Assembly (NCBI RefSeq): GCF_025399195.1
Contig: NW_026252095.1
Location: 186,001-250,000, forward strand
DNA length: 64,000 nt
Direction: 5' to 3'
Source of the DNA: Umbelopsis ramanniana AG
Taxonomy: Eukaryota > Mucoromycota > Umbelopsidomycetes > Umbelopsidales > Umbelopsidaceae
Positions 11,198 through 24,423 of the stretch are shown in pieces. The notes beneath the pieces were generated by a model, which was not told the DNA's origin, made no database searches, and saw nothing but the letters and a program-made list of their open reading frames with translations. The position numbers and the translations under genes are program-made. The first letter of the stretch is position 1; every line of letters starts with the position of its first letter.

Positions 11198-13256
11198 ATG
11201 ACCCACCCAGAAAAAAAAAAAGCCTTTTCGGCCATGTTCCTTTTTCTCTATTTTTTAGTGCCTATTTTTGTTTTACCTATATGTTTTTAAATGAAATGAC
11301 ACACGAAAATACCCCAATTTGGCTTCTCACAGTAAAAGTAATTGAGACAGATATCGAGTGATTACCCATAAGTTTCGTAAGAATGGGCCTTAAAAAACCA
11401 GGTTTTGCATTAGGGGCGTCGTCAAAATGACTCTGGACGTGCGCTACTTCATTATGACAGGGCCCCACCAATTTTTGACAACTCATTAATGCAGATGGTA
11501 TCTTTATAATTTAAGATGGTTTGATATTGGGAAAAAGAAATGGGTGGGCAGTCCCAAGTCCTTGCAGGTGGCTTTAATTCTCTTTCTCTTTGAAAGTTAC
11601 AGCCGTTCAATGAGCAGCGCCATCCCATCAACAAACGACAACCATTTAACGCTGACAACCGTATTATGAATAATTCGCTGACCGCGGGTTTCTCAGCCGA
11701 TTTCTTCTAACTATGACCATGTTTTAATAGTGTCTTTATGGTTTTTGTTTATTTCGTCTGGATGAAATAAATTTAAATGGCATCCTTGAAGTGCCTCTGA
11801 GTTCAACAGAAAACATGCACCACAAGCTGCTGGTACCTGCCTAACCTTGTGCGTTTAACAATTTTTTTTTTTATATTTAACAATGCGTATAGTTGCATGG
11901 TCTGAGCATTCATATTATCTGTACCGTCAAAATTTATCCATTGTATTGGCCTGAATTACAACGACGCAATCATTTTTTCCTAATCATGTCGTGGTATATC
12001 CTACTTGACGAACATTTGGTGTTATGTCAAGTCATTACTTTTTTATTACTTATTAGCATGCTCGACAAGTCAATTTTTTTTTGCATCAACATACGCATGA
12101 TCTAAATGTTAACCAATGTGTCTAACATACGTAAGATTTTGCATATTTGAACTCACTTGGAATGCTTACAAAAACCATGTAGGTCGTTTATGGTGCACTT
12201 GGTGCCAACAAGCCAAGTAACTACTGTTAGTTGGCGGAATGAGGACGAGGATGTGGTGGCCACCCTCCCAAACAAAAGAAAGATCACAAAAAATTAAGTT
12301 AGAAGTTGACCCTCCCAGGCCACAAAGGCGAACATGCTGGCGTGGCATAGAGATCTGGGATGCATTAGATAGAAATTTTTTATTTATTTATATGACTGAG
12401 AATAAAAGCGTGGCTCTAGAGCCTATAACCACATCCTCATCCTCATTCCGCCAACTAACAGTATAAGGAACGCTTCCATGAATAATTAGCCGATAGTACA
12501 ATCATTTGACAGGGCGTAGCCCTGAAAAGTCAGACAAAACATTTCCAATCGGCAGAGGATAGCCACCTAAGCTTTCGGTTGGTGGCCGAGGCACTGTGGA
12601 ATAAACACAGGAAGCACAAAAAATTCTCACTAACCATTTGCGATGGAAAGACCCCACCGAGAGGGCTCAAGTCTGCTAAAGTCAGTCGTTACCTACTTGG
12701 GCCATATCGATGGTGAGTTGAGATGCCACTAGGTGTATTAGCCCACTCTATTCATCCATCCGCTCTGGTCCCTGTACAGATGTATTCTCCACACGTCCAT
12801 GATCCTTCTCGAGCGACAGATTGGCTACAAAAAGAGACGAAAATGGTCGTGGGTAAAGGAGTGTACATCTTAGCATTTTCAAAATATACAATTTCACAAA
12901 GTAGGGTTTTGTACAACGGTGGTTTCTAAACAGTATTTCATTTGCGGACTCAGGTTTATGCTTTTCGTCGGATCAAACCGAGACTGCAAAGAAGTGGGAA
13001 ACACTGCGGAGATGACGAATGGCAATGCAGTTGTAAATCCTATCTGGGAAACCGTTGGCTAACGTCGCATTGATTGGGTAACGGCTCAAAATGTATCACG
13101 ATCTTGTTTTCCTTGAAGCGATCTCAGATATGCAGATGATCTATGGGGTTTTTTTCTCTATAAATTGAACTAAAAAACCGCAAGCGGTTGGCATCCCCAC
13201 ACCTTTTCTTTCTCTCCCCCTCATTTTTCCCTTGACACATATCTTATCTCTCTATC
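11198..13256. other. Gene-poor intergenic region (2 kb)
   Basis: No supported gene lies here; frames are short and motif-free. The stretch contains the MITE at 12222-12463, a T-rich upstream tract and, close to the permease gene, a TATA-like CTATAAATTG at about 13158-13167 followed by a CT-rich leader at 13203-13230. Confidence 0.6.
12222..12463. mobile_element. MITE with 34-bp terminal inverted repeats and TA flanks (Tc1/mariner type)
   Basis: The left end (12224-12257) starts CTGTTAGTTGGCGGAATGAG and the right end (12428-12461) is its reverse complement, with one mismatch in 34 positions (C at one arm, T at the other). Both ends are directly flanked by TA (12222-12223 and 12462-12463), the target duplication of Tc1/mariner elements. 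The 238-bp body has no transposase frame, so it would need an enzyme in trans. The near identity of the arms suggests a fairly recent insertion. Confidence 0.85.
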
Positions 13257-15460
13257 ATGTCATCGGTAAAGGACGAGCAAGTGTACACAAATGAAAAAGG
13301 CGATGTGACCAGCCTGGAGCTCGCCAACGAGAGCGAGGACGGATTCGTTGAACCCAGCCAAGCAGAAATGCGTGCCTTGTTGTGGAAACTGGATCTTCGT
13401 TTAATTCCTTTCCTAGGTGTCCTATACCTCTGTTCATTCTTGGATAGAGTTAATATCGGTAAGTAGTGTAAACCTTGAATTGGGGCTGACATGTGAGCTG
13501 AGGCTGAACGGGTGTGAGCGAGGTGAAGCGGGGGTGAACAGGACCGGTTGAAGCGGGAAGAAATGAATCTAACTCTCCATTTGCATTGCATCAGGTAATG
13601 CCAAACTTGCCGGTCTAACCAAGTCCATCACCATTTCCGACAATGACTACAACTGGGCTTTGTCCATCTTCTTCATTGGTTATGTAAGTAGTGGCAGTCT
13701 CTTTTTTCTCTCACGGAGCTTGAACAAGCAATGATTCTTACTCAGCCTGTTTATGGTAGATCTTGTTTGAGATACCCTCCAACTTGATGCTCAAGAAGAT
13801 AGGTCCTTCCAAATGGATTCCTATCGTCATGATTACATGGGGTATGGTGATGTGTGCCATGGCAGCAGTCAAAACCTCTGCTGGTCTTTTGGTGGCTCGT
13901 TTTTTCTTGGGTATAACGGAAGCTGGTCTATTTCCTGGCACTATCTTTTATCTATCTCTTTGGTATACAAGGTATAATCGGCTCTTTTTCCAAATTGGTA
14001 TTCAATTTTTTTTTTAACGCTCAGTCCCTCTGATCTATTCCATCTACAGAGAGGAGCAAGCTACTCGAGTTGCTCTATTCTTTGGATGCTCTACTATTGC
14101 CGGTGTAAGTAAATACGATGGCAATGTATCCCAGTGCTGTAGTAAAAACAAACTGACCTTCATGCTCATTTCTTAGGCTTTCGGTGGTGTGCTCGCTTAT
14201 GGTATTATGCAGATGGAAGGTTTGCAAAATCTCCATGGCTGGCAGTGGATTTTCATCCTGGAAGGTCTCCCCACTCTGATTTTGGCCTTTGCTTGTTATT
14301 TTGTGCTTCCTGATTTCCCCGAAAACTCAAAGTGTAAGTGCAGCAGCGAGAGAGAAAGTACCTTGAATGTATGTATGTATACTCAATGCTAAAACCCTCC
14401 TTTGTTTACAGTCCTCAATGAGCGCGAGAGAGAGTTGGTTGTTCGTCGTCTTAGACTGGATGCAGGACCTGCCACTGAACAGCACTTTTCATGGGTTCAA
14501 TTCCGAGCTGCTTTCACCGACTACAAAGTCTACCTTCACAGTTTGGTCTACATTTGCGGTGCCATTCCTCTTTATAGCTTGAGTTTGTTCTTGCCTAGCA
14601 TTATCTCTGGTATGGGCTTCACCAGTCTTACAGCGCAGGCCATGTCAGCCCCTCCATACGCTATTGGTAAGTGAGCCTTTCGATTAGGGCGCCACAAAAA
14701 TTGGGAATTAACTCAATACATTTGTTTGTTAGCTTGTATCTTTACCATCGGGGTGGCTATCCATGCTGATAAACGACGGGATCGTGGTTGGCACATCTTC
14801 TTCCCTGTGGCCGTAGGTGCCCTTGGATATCTCTTGTTGATTGTACTCAAGTCGAAGGGTTCAGCGGCCATGTATGTAGCAGCATGCATTACCACTACCG
14901 GCGTGTTTTCACATATTCCAGCCATGTTGTCATGGTTTACCAACAATATCGGAGGTCATACCAAGCGTGGTGTTGCTACTGCATTCATTATCTCCATTGG
15001 CAATGTTGGTGAGTTTGAATTTTTTCTTCGACCCAGCAAACTTGTTAGGACCAGGAATTAACGTATCAATTGGTGACTGCAGGTGGTGCTATTGGAGGAC
15101 AGGTGTACCGAAGCACGGATGCGCCATTCTATACCACTGGACACGCCATTTGTTTGGCTTTGATGTGCACTAGTATGGTGACCACCCTTACATTCAAGGT
15201 GAGCCCATCATGAAATGACCTGTCACTACGAATTGAGCTAACCGAATTCATGGCTCGCAGTATTTGCTCAACCGCGAAAATAAGCGCCGTGAAAACTTGA
15301 CGCCAGAGCAGTTTGAACAGGAGTCCCAAGGAACAGATCTTTGCGATAAGGTAAGACATCATCACGTCTTTTGTGTTGAAATCAAGTGAACTGTCTCTTT
15401 GGAGTATGCCGTGCTAATGCCCTCTCGTTGTAGCATCCTGGTTTCCGTTATATCTCATAG
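13257..15460 (+). CDS. MFS permease, anion:cation symporter (Dal5/TNA1-like)
   Basis: This is a twelve-helix plasma-membrane importer of the allantoate/nicotinate-type permease family; the substrate cannot be read from sequence. The cytosolic start contains MRALLWKLDLRLIPFLGVLYLCSFLDRVNIGNAKL, the typical family entry (helix 1 with D-R-x-N-I-G). Next come WALSIFFIGYILFEIPSNLMLKK, a WIP..M..WG region, LLVARFFLGITEAGLFPGTIFYLS, GWQWIFILEGLPT and the second half with SYL-type helices. Exons join in frame across about nine introns. The last exon is only 27 nt (HPGFRYIS, TAG at 15458-15460). The TATA-like element at 13158-13167 lies about 95 bp upstream. Confidence 0.88.
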
Positions 15461-16660
15461 AGGTGCTGGTCGTTCGTCACCTACGCCGGTTTTATTCATT
15501 CTTTTCTTAGGGTCCACTGCTATGTTTACTTGTCAGCTACCAGTTTGCGAGCAGGATTTCATGCCTCATGTGCTATTGGCCCCTCATGAACGTCTGTCTT
15601 TGTTATTACTTATTTCTCTCCTGTATCTGTTTAAAAACACACCGCCCTAATACAAACAAGCAATGGCCAAAGATGAGCTGAGCTGACCATCTGACTAATG
15701 CTATCAACGCTACGTGAGAACAGTGGGGTTTCGGAGGCGTTTGGGTTGGGCGTAGCATGACAGGGAAGCATATTTTCACACTTGGGCCTTTACTTAATCA
15801 AGCTACTTGCGTCCAATGACTACCATTGGAGTTTTGTCTGCCTGTTCGTTTAAGCCTGTCTGTTTGTTTAATTGTTCAATATCGATCTTTACCCTTTCTG
15901 TACGTTACCGGCTTGCCATTCTGAGACGCAAGGAGGAGAAGCACCCTGATGAGCGGCGACCATACTTGCTTAAAGTGGCTGAAGGTGGAAATGAGATATG
16001 TCACGGTGTGTGTAATCGATGGCTTCCACCCACCATGTTGACCCAGCGTGGTGTATGCTCGCGTTATGCAGCGGGTTTGGCGTGACTGACCAAAGGGGCG
16101 TACGATAAGGACGCTAAGAGAAAGCCGGTGTTTTCAATAAAAGAAATGGAGGGACGGATGACCCTTGCCTAAATGACCGGCGACTAGGAAAAGCAAGTCA
16201 GAGTGGAGATTAGGAGTTAAGTTGAAGTATGCAGGTTCTGTCCACAAGCTCCTTAAGCAGTCGGATGAGCCTATTTAGTCATGATGGGTGGAGGGAGAGT
16301 ACGCGCTCATGTTCATTTGCAGTGGTGATGCCTGCCTGCTTATTGCCAGCCGGAATTGTCACATTCTACCAATTTGGAGAAGGACAGGCGGCAACTAATT
16401 TACACAGACTCGCTCACGTTGCCCGCTTCCCCGCCTAACTCGGCAATTTGCGATTGCCTAGAATCTTTTCGTACAACCATGGAAAAAAAAAGAGGCATAA
16501 GGTTGAAATTACAAACATGTATTAGGAGTTTATATTATTATCTACAGCCAATTTCTACAGTCTCTTGACGTTCATCTAAGAAAAGAAAAAAGGAAAAAGC
16601 AAATACACTATGTACAAAGGAGAAAAGAAAAAAAAATAAAGGAGAGAAGGCAGGTTAAAT
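15461..16660. other. Intergenic region (1.2 kb) without supported genes
   Basis: I see only short, motif-free frames and no tRNA-like or repeat structure. The distal end is A-rich (16575-16645) and probably holds the 3' UTR and polyadenylation signals of the minus-strand cyclin gene. Confidence 0.5.
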
Positions 16661-17287
16661 TTACAATTCTTTCCACCAATCGACACCGTCTTGCATGACC
16701 ACTTCACGAAGTTCCATTTCCAATTCACTGCCATTTTCTTGTAAAAATAATTTAACTTCGTCAACGTCGATCCAAAGTTCATATCGCATGAGACCAAGGA
16801 AGCTTCGTTCCATTAAATTAACATCCTTGGCAGTATAAAGACCATCGGTAATTTGGCTGATCATCTGGGAAGTCAAGCCAGTACCACCTTCCGACATGAA
16901 CTTGGAGGCGGTTAGGATGGCGGCTAAGAAGAGTCTATAAGGGGTATCATAATCACCACGTGCATATCGAGGAAGCCGTAACTTTAAACGGTGCAAGTAG
17001 ATGAGGGACACAAGGCATACAGAAGCCGGTAAATTGCATCGTCCAAAAACGAGAGCAATGAATTGACCGAGGGGCGGGAGACGGTGGTGCTTGATCAGCT
17101 GACGAGAACAAGGTAGTAAAGAGGTGGCCGTAGTGGTGGTGAAGGCTATATAGGATAACAGGTTAATAACCAGATTGCGCGCGCTGAGGCTCTGTCTAGA
17201 AACAAGCTTACATAAAAGTGCCTCTGGGCTTCTTGAGCACACTGATGTTGTGGTTGGACTATCGGCGGTGGTGGGGGTTTGAAGCAT
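16661..17287 (-). CDS. Pho85-type (PCL) cyclin
   Basis: This is a cyclin subunit for a Pho85-like kinase, involved in cell-cycle or nutrient signalling. The start at 17287 is MLQTPTTADSPTTT. A 65-70 nt intron (donor T|gtaagcttg, acceptor ctatatag) joins ..PEALL to SFTTTTATSLLPCSR. The cyclin box then reads LPPLGQFIALVFGRC, LVSLIYLHRLKLRLP, YDTPYRLFLAAILTASKFMSE and a late block ending DVNLMERSFLGLMRYELWIDVDE. The last block is diagnostic of the PCL group. The frame is also open through the intron, so a longer unspliced protein is formally possible, but the spliced form is cleaner. The protein is about 186 residues and ends WWKEL. Confidence 0.85.
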   Translation of the reverse strand: MLQTPTTADSPTTTSVCSRSPEALLCKLVSRQSLSARNLVINLLSYIAFTTTTATSLLPCSRQLIKHHRLPPLGQFIALVFGRCNLPASVCLVSLIYLHRLKLRLPRYARGDYDTPYRLFLAAILTASKFMSEGGTGLTSQMISQITDGLYTAKDVNLMERSFLGLMRYELWIDVDEVKLFLQENGSELEMELREVVMQDGVDWWKEL

Positions 17288-18431
17288 TGATGTTAAGGTT
17301 GGGTGGATCGAGGTGAGTAAAGGCAGGTAAGATATAACAACGTTGGAATGAATTGACAGATTTAATTATTCATGGCGACCATGTTGGTGGAAGTTGCTGG
17401 ATGGATAATAAAGAAGTGTTGGAGAAAAGCTGGAGAAGGCAATCTCAAGGCAAGGGTTTGCTTATATACAATTTTTTTCTGTTTGAATTCATTTGCCTAT
17501 TTCTATATGGAGCAATCTGGTGATTTCAAAGCCCGTTCCGTGCCTTTTAAACTCCCGTTTTTGGCATCACACCAATGAGAGCTGAGCTGCTTATCAACGG
17601 CAAATCCGATCGCTATTACGCTCCTCGTCTCACACGCCAGCTTACTGAGAATACATGTGTGCGCTCCTTAGCATTTGCCAACATTCAATGCCTGCTGAGC
17701 GGGAATAACCAGGCTATGTCTCCATGCCATAGTAAAGCCTACTCTTTGATAATCAAACCACTGTTCTAGACTTCTGCACACATGGAATACTATGCCCGAC
17801 TCGGATTTTCGTGCCAAAGGTAACATTCAATACCGACTCAGGTTCGAGCATCACATGACGGGTCATACTGTTTCTCTGCTTAGCTCAGCTTCAGGGACAA
17901 CGGACCAGTCATTTGTTTCCGATCATTTCAGCTTCAGCTTTTCACTGCTGTACGTTTAGAGCGTGCGGATCCTCATTTCCAATGAACCATAGAACCGCTG
18001 TATAATTATAGAAACTCTCTTTTTCATTTGATTTGGGTCAAGCCAGCCAGCTTTTCAGGAGGGGATCAGCCGTGTATGTACATGTGGTTGTTTGATTCTA
18101 AGTCAACGTTGAGCCCCCATCAACTGATCAGCCCGAGCTTTGACAGCCTGCCTGACGCAAACAAATAGTTTAAATCGAACAGCAGGTCGGATGGATGGAA
18201 CCAATGGGCTTACCCGAGTGTTTAAGCTGTTTAATTTCAGTCTACTGAGCAGCTGAGAAGGATGTGCTGAGTTGACAAGCGTTGTTGAAAAATTACTTGC
18301 CTTTTTTTTTTTTTTTTCCTTTGCTCCCTTTGCTGGATGTGACCGTTAAAATATTGGTCGCGAGCACTGGCCATTTTGGAATTTTTGGGCTGCCCTGACG
18401 TTATGGCTCCAGACGCGTCCTAAGCGCCAGC
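17288..18431. other. Intergenic region (1.1 kb), divergent promoters
   Basis: No gene is supported. The region separates the divergent cyclin and DNA2 genes and holds a poly-T tract at about 18301-18317. Confidence 0.5.
18413..18418. promoter_or_regulatory. MCB-like element (ACGCGT)
   Basis: A perfect ACGCGT palindrome sits 14 bp before the DNA2 ATG. In yeasts this box drives G1/S expression of replication genes. A single copy inside the probable leader is weak evidence, but it fits the downstream gene. Confidence 0.3.
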
Positions 18432-21400
18432 ATGTCCGATTCCTTGCACACGCCATTGCAGCTAAATGAGACGAAAGAAACCGCTTCTCAAGACAAGACT
18501 CCGGACGATTGGTTCAGGTCTCCTACCGTCAAAACTTTGAAACGCCGTCAGCTTCAACTTGGTGAGTTTCCTTATGCACACACAATGTAAAGACGACTGA
18601 GTACCTAATTGTATAATGTACCTCAGGAGAAGCCAATGACGACCAGTTTCCTACTTGGTTTGCCCATGGCGCTAATGCCCAAACTGTATTTAACCGCCCA
18701 GCATCCAGTATACAAGACCTTTTTGCAATACCGAAATCACCTTCCCCTGATTCGCCTTCCTCCTTCTTGTCTAATATACACCTACGCGATAAGTCCACAC
18801 AAGAGCTTAAAATTGGCAGCAGCGGAGTACAGCCTACTACTTCAAAGCCGACCACTTCGTTACTACATAAATTGCAGCTGGAGAAGCAATCGAAGCAAAC
18901 CAACAAAAGACCCTTGGTTGAAAATCACTCGCCGCCTGCTTCCAAAAAAGTCAAAGACAGTGATTTCAACTCACAAGAAATCGATGAATTTGGCGACGAT
19001 ATACCCATTGAAGATCTTGACGCCTTGTTAGCCATTACGCAAGATAGGACGGATGCAGCCCCTCAGCCGAAAGTTGCTGTGTCAGATAGCCCTCAGGTAA
19101 GACCAAAACATAAAAATACACCTTCTTGCAGCTGGAGTCTTTCATTGATCTCTTCATTGACCGCTTGGCTATTATTAGACATTCCAGAATAATTCGCGAT
19201 CAAAGCGATATGGTCGCTTCCTCATCATGGAAATCCACAGCACCATATATTCCCTGGATGACACCAGTACCCAACTACCTGAAAAGGTAACAACAACCAT
19301 AGTAGCTTATATTTCTTGGCATGGCCGTAAGCTGACCTTTTCATACAGACACTTTACTTGCTGGAGGAAACAGACAATACCGAACACCGAGTCAAATTAC
19401 GAGATGACTGGATTCACAGTGCCATTGTATGCGGTACGTATCCATTTTACCTTTTGTTTTAAATGCATTCATGCACTAGCTGAAACGTTTGACCCGTCGT
19501 CTCACTCATTTTCTATCACAGGCGATCTCATTCATGTCATTTGTCCCAACCCGAGAGAAAAAATCATCGTTGTTGATAACAAGCAAAATCTTTTAATCAT
19601 ACATCCAGATACTTTAATCTCCAGCACTGCCGTTTCCGATAGCTTTATCTGTGTTCGAAGGGCTGTGCTTCGAGATCGAATACGAGACACAGCTGACTAC
19701 AACGAGGCGCTTGTACATGGTGAAATTCTGCACAAGGTGTTCCAAAGTTTGATCCCAGGTGGCGATTTTTTGTTCGACCGAGTCAAGGCTGAAATGAGGC
19801 GGATCGTCATGACCAGCGTGGAGGAATTGTATGCCATAGATCAGTCGGAAGAAAAGGTTCTGCTGATTTTGGAACGCTATATACCCGGCATGCAATCCTG
19901 GGCTGCCACGTATTTGACCGCCGAACCTCCATCCCACGCAACCGTGGTCACGGATCGAGGTCCAAGTTTTGGGCACGACCGCCATCAACCAGTTGTGGTA
20001 GGCATTGAAAAGGTTTTGGATATTGAAGAGCACATTTGGAGTCCTATGTATGGAATCAAGGGCATGATTGATGTCACTGTTCAAGCCAAGGTCAAGAAAG
20101 GCTTAACCACGCAAACGCTTACCATTCCTCTCGAAATCAAAACGGGTGTCAAGAGTAAAATTTTGGCTCATCGTGCACAAACCATACTTTACACTCTCCT
20201 AATGCATGACCGTTACGGTAAAGTGATAGTATGCCCTGACCCTCCATTTGAGAAACGCGTTGTTCATTTCTCGGTTTTTTTTTTTTCAGACATCGATATT
20301 TCCGCTGCTATACTATTTTATTCAAAGACAAATGATGTCCTATTAATCCCACCCTTAAGAAATGAAGTTCGTGGACTTATTATCGGCAGAAACACCCTTG
20401 CTGTGGCTTTCAAGGATAATCTGCATCTCCCGCCTATGATCAAAAACCTCCACACATGTCAACGTTGTTATTCTGTTGATGCTTGTGTTGTACACCACAA
20501 GTCTTTAGAACGCGGTACAGCTCAATCAAGTGGGCTTGGCCAAATCTTTGAAGACAAGACCAATCATCTTAATGACCATCATCTTGAATTCTTTCGTACA
20601 TGGGAGGAGCTGATTCGGTTAGAGGAAGGAGACATACATCGATTGCGAAGAGATATATGGACGGTAGATTCTCATACCAAGGAAAAATCAGGTCGTTGCT
20701 GGAGTCATTTGGAATTCATAGGCAAATCCAATCACCCCGACGACACCCACCAGAACATCTATGATTTCCAAAGACATCGTGACGAGGTGAATCGAGCTAT
20801 CCTCAATCACCAGGGAGATGATGATGATGAAGAAGTTATCAGCAATGTGACAAGACTGCATGGCCATATCTCTGTGGGTGATCCAATTGTTGTATCCTCG
20901 GAAGCAGATCACATCAATTTGGGCATGGGATTTGTCACCCGCATTCGAAAGACAATTCTAACGGTGTCGCTCACCCGACCCTTCCGAGGTCTACCCTCTC
21001 GCCAGGCTCTCCACTTTGACGATAAGGAGAACCAGACGTTTGCCGGAGTCAAGGATGCTAATACGCGAGATACCACGCATTACCGCATTGACAAGGACGA
21101 AATCGCAGCCGGCATGGGTCTGGTTAGAAATAATCTGTTGACCTTGTTTTTGAGGGAAGAGGATGGCGGCGACGCAAAGAGACGCAGACTGATCGTTGAT
21201 TTGGAAGAACCGAGGTTTTCCGCCACCAAGGAGCACTTGGACCATACTCCACATCATGATCTCAATACTGATCAGCTCCGTGCTGCTGATCAAGTTTTGA
21301 ATGGTGGGTTAAGCCGAACAAATCTGACATAGCTGCTAGAGAGCCATATATTAACTTTACCTCCACAGCTCAAGACTATTGTCTCATTCTGGGCATGCCT

Positions 21401-23247
21401 GGCACAGGGAAAACAACCACAATAGCACACATTATTCAGAGTTTAGTCAAGCAAGGCAAATCCATTTTGTTGACATCGTATACCCATACTGCTGTGGATA
21501 ACGTGCTCTCCAAGGTCAGAGATAGCGGCATCGATGTTTTACGGATTGGTAATATTGAAAAGGTGAGGAAAAAAATAGTGGCGTGATGATCATCGATGGC
21601 GCCATGAGCTGACACTCCTAATAGGTGTCCCCAGCGCTACATGACTGTATGCCTAATGTTGACGGCTCATCCCATACGGTGCAGCAGCTGGTCAATCTCT
21701 ATGAAAAAAGTCAGGTGGTAGGCACAACTTGTCTTGGCATTGGGCAGTAAGTTGAAGGCATTTTCAATGACAACCCTTGATACATATCCCTGACTGCTTA
21801 TACAAATTGTACTTATTCTGTTGCAGCCCAATGTTCCGCCGTCGCAAATTCGATTATTGTATAGTAGACGAGGCCTCTCAAATCACGTTACCCGTTTGCC
21901 TTGGTCCTCTAAGATTTGCGGATGTCTTTGTCCTAGTCGGCGATCATTACCAATTACCCCCCCTGGTAAGTTAACCTTTTTTCACCCTACTTTAACATAG
22001 TGCTATCCATTCAACCAAGGCGCCGCCACCCAACTTTCAGGTTCGAAACGAAGAAGCTAGGGACAAAGGGTTTACCAAGTCTTTATTCAAATTTTTATCC
22101 GAGGCTCACCCCAATGCACTCGTGTACCTTGAGCACCAGTACCGCATGAACAAGGATATCATGACCCTCTCGAATCATCTTATTTATGATAACAAATTGA
22201 AATGTGGCACTGAAGCGATTGCTCATATGACGTTGGATGTTCCTGCGGTATCGGCGGGATCTCGTGGCCTACACCTATTCAGCCAAAAGCACACTGGACC
22301 CCACCGATGCCCTGGCACTGAATGTTGGTTAGAGAATGTGATTGACCCCAAGTAAGTTTTGGAATATAACCTTCAGGCCCGGCATCACGTTGGCATATAT
22401 TAATGCTTGTATTCTAGGCGTGCTGTGCTATTTATCGACACGGATGACGTGCCCGCCCCTGATACTCGACTATCAGCCAACGCTTTGCATAACGAAATAG
22501 AGGCTACCCTGGTGCATCAGGTAAAATGAGTTCTCATATTGAAACCATTTAAGTTTGTGGCCTACGTCTGGCGAAACAAAGCATTGTAATAACTAATGTG
22601 ACGGTTGCCCCACAGACTGTAGAAATGCTATTGGCTATGGGTGTACAAGAGTCTAAAATTGGCATCATCACCCCGTACCGTGCGCAATTACATTTAATAA
22701 GTCGCATGCTGAAGGGAAGGGAAAAGGTCGAGGTTCATACCATTGACAAGTACCAAGGTCGCGACAAAGCATGTGTTATTGTATCGCTTGTTCGTAGCAA
22801 CCCCAACGGCAATGTGAGTGTTGCTCGTCGTTGTACCGAAGTGGCTTTCATGCTTTTACTCACCATTGTCTCTATAACCAGACGGGTAATTTATTGAAAG
22901 ACTGGAGAAGACTGAATGTTGCTCTTACACGGGCGAAACGTAAACTCATCGTGTTTGGGTCACGGTCCACTCTAAGTCACGCATCCCTATTTCGGTCCTT
23001 TCTACAGCTGGTTGATACGAACCACTGGGTAAGCTAGACTAGCCAATGCAAAAAGGACACATTTACATGCACTAACCGGTGTTTTTAGACATACTCTCTC
23101 CCAAAAGACGCTCACTTACTCCATCATGTACCACAACCACCTAGCCACTCTCCAGAAAAAGCTGCCGGCAAAAAAATCCTCACCGTAGACTCGACCGTCC
23201 TGCTTAAAGACCGAGACATTTTGCGAGACATGTACAATAACCTGTAA
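18432..23247 (+). CDS. DNA2: DNA replication ATP-dependent helicase/nuclease DNA2
   Basis: This enzyme processes long Okazaki flaps and resects double-strand breaks. It starts [12 protein letters not shown] with a disordered N-terminal region (..[15 protein letters not shown]). The RecB-like nuclease has [36 protein letters not shown] and PLEIKTG (catalytic D and E-x-K), followed by [12 protein letters not shown]. The Fe-S cysteines are the Cys of ICVRR and C-Q-R-C-x5-C near 20457. The SF1B helicase has Walker [74 protein letters not shown] and [11 protein letters not shown]. At least ten exons end in MYNNL, TAA at 23245-23247. All active-site residues look intact. Confidence 0.95.
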
Positions 23248-23364
23248 AAAAAAAAACCATCGTACCACTTGTAATATAGCCTCTCCAACTTGAGTTGATA
23301 CGTTTTTGTTACCTTTTATTATTCTTTATAATCCAAACATTATACCACAACAGCTTGAGCATGT

Positions 23365-24423
23365 CTATTTCTTGCTATAATCGTAGAAACCCTTGCCGCT
23401 CTTGCGTCCCAGACGACCTTCAGCGACAAGTTCATCGAGAACCTTGACGGGGGTGACCAAGGAGGGCTCAATACCACCCGTCTCTCTCCATCCATCGGCA
23501 ATGAACTTCATGGTATCCAGACCAACGAAATCAGCGAGTTCAATGGGTCCCATCGGCATACCTGCACCCAACTTCATGGCAGTGTCAACGTCCTGGGGCG
23601 AAGCTTCTCCTCTATCCAAGATACGGAACGCCTCCAGCATATAAGGCACCAACAAGCGGTTGACGATGAAGCTACCAACAAAAAATGAGGGAAATGCGTC
23701 AAGTTGAGTTGAGTTGATGCGATTTGAGCGCGCATTTTTTACTTACCCAGGGGTATCCTTGCAAGAAACAGGGGTCTTGCCGATCTTTTTGGTGACTTGG
23801 GAGAGCTGGTCGAACACGGCATCCTGCAACTCTTCAGTGCGCACAATTTCAACAAGCTTCATGGCAGGCACAGGGTTGAAGAAATGCAAGCCGGCGAACT
23901 GTTGTCTACGCTTGTCGGAGGTAGCTTTGGCGATTTCGGTGACGGAGAGAGACGAGGTGTTGGAGCAAAAGATAGTGTGTTCGGGAGCAGCGTTGTCGAG
24001 ATCCTTGAACAGTTGTTGCTTGACTTTGATGTTTTCAACAATGGCTTCGACAATCAAATCAGCATCCTTGGCCGCCTGCTTCGAGTCTGTGGTCGTGGAG
24101 ATGTTCTGGAAAGCAGCATCGATGTATTCCTGTTGCTTGGCTTGATCTTCGGGATGCATTTTTTTGGCCACGCGTTTGATAGAGTTGGTGATGATGGTTC
24201 GTCCATTTTCCAACGCCTTGTCGGTGGTGTCGACCAAAGTGACCTTGAGCTGGGCTTGAGCAGCCACCTGGGCAATGCCAGCGCCCATCAAACCAGCACC
24301 AATGACAGTGACGTTCTTGATTTCCTTTTGTTGGATGGCGGATGTGGACATGGCACGAAGAGCCTGGGAACGGAAATAGGCGTTGCGCAGAATGGAGCTG
24401 CTCATCACTTTGCTAAGAGACAT
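23365..24423 (-). CDS. 3-hydroxyacyl-CoA dehydrogenase, mitochondrial type
   Basis: This enzyme catalyses the NAD-dependent third step of beta-oxidation. A basic, Ser-rich leader ([29 protein letters not shown]) looks like a mitochondrial presequence. The Rossmann motif is [18 protein letters not shown]. The catalytic region has [13 protein letters not shown] and [17 protein letters not shown] with the active-site His. After one intron of about 75 nt, the second exon gives [39 protein letters not shown] and [17 protein letters not shown]. The length, about 325 residues, is normal. There is no peroxisomal C-terminal signal. The gene is tail-to-tail with DNA2, with only about 117 bp between stops. 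Confidence 0.93.

Noticed and set aside
10592-11235. Minus-strand frames across the chitin deacetylase 3' end
   Set aside because: Antisense shadow of the Ala/Thr/Ser-rich C-terminus; CE4 motifs on the plus strand are decisive.
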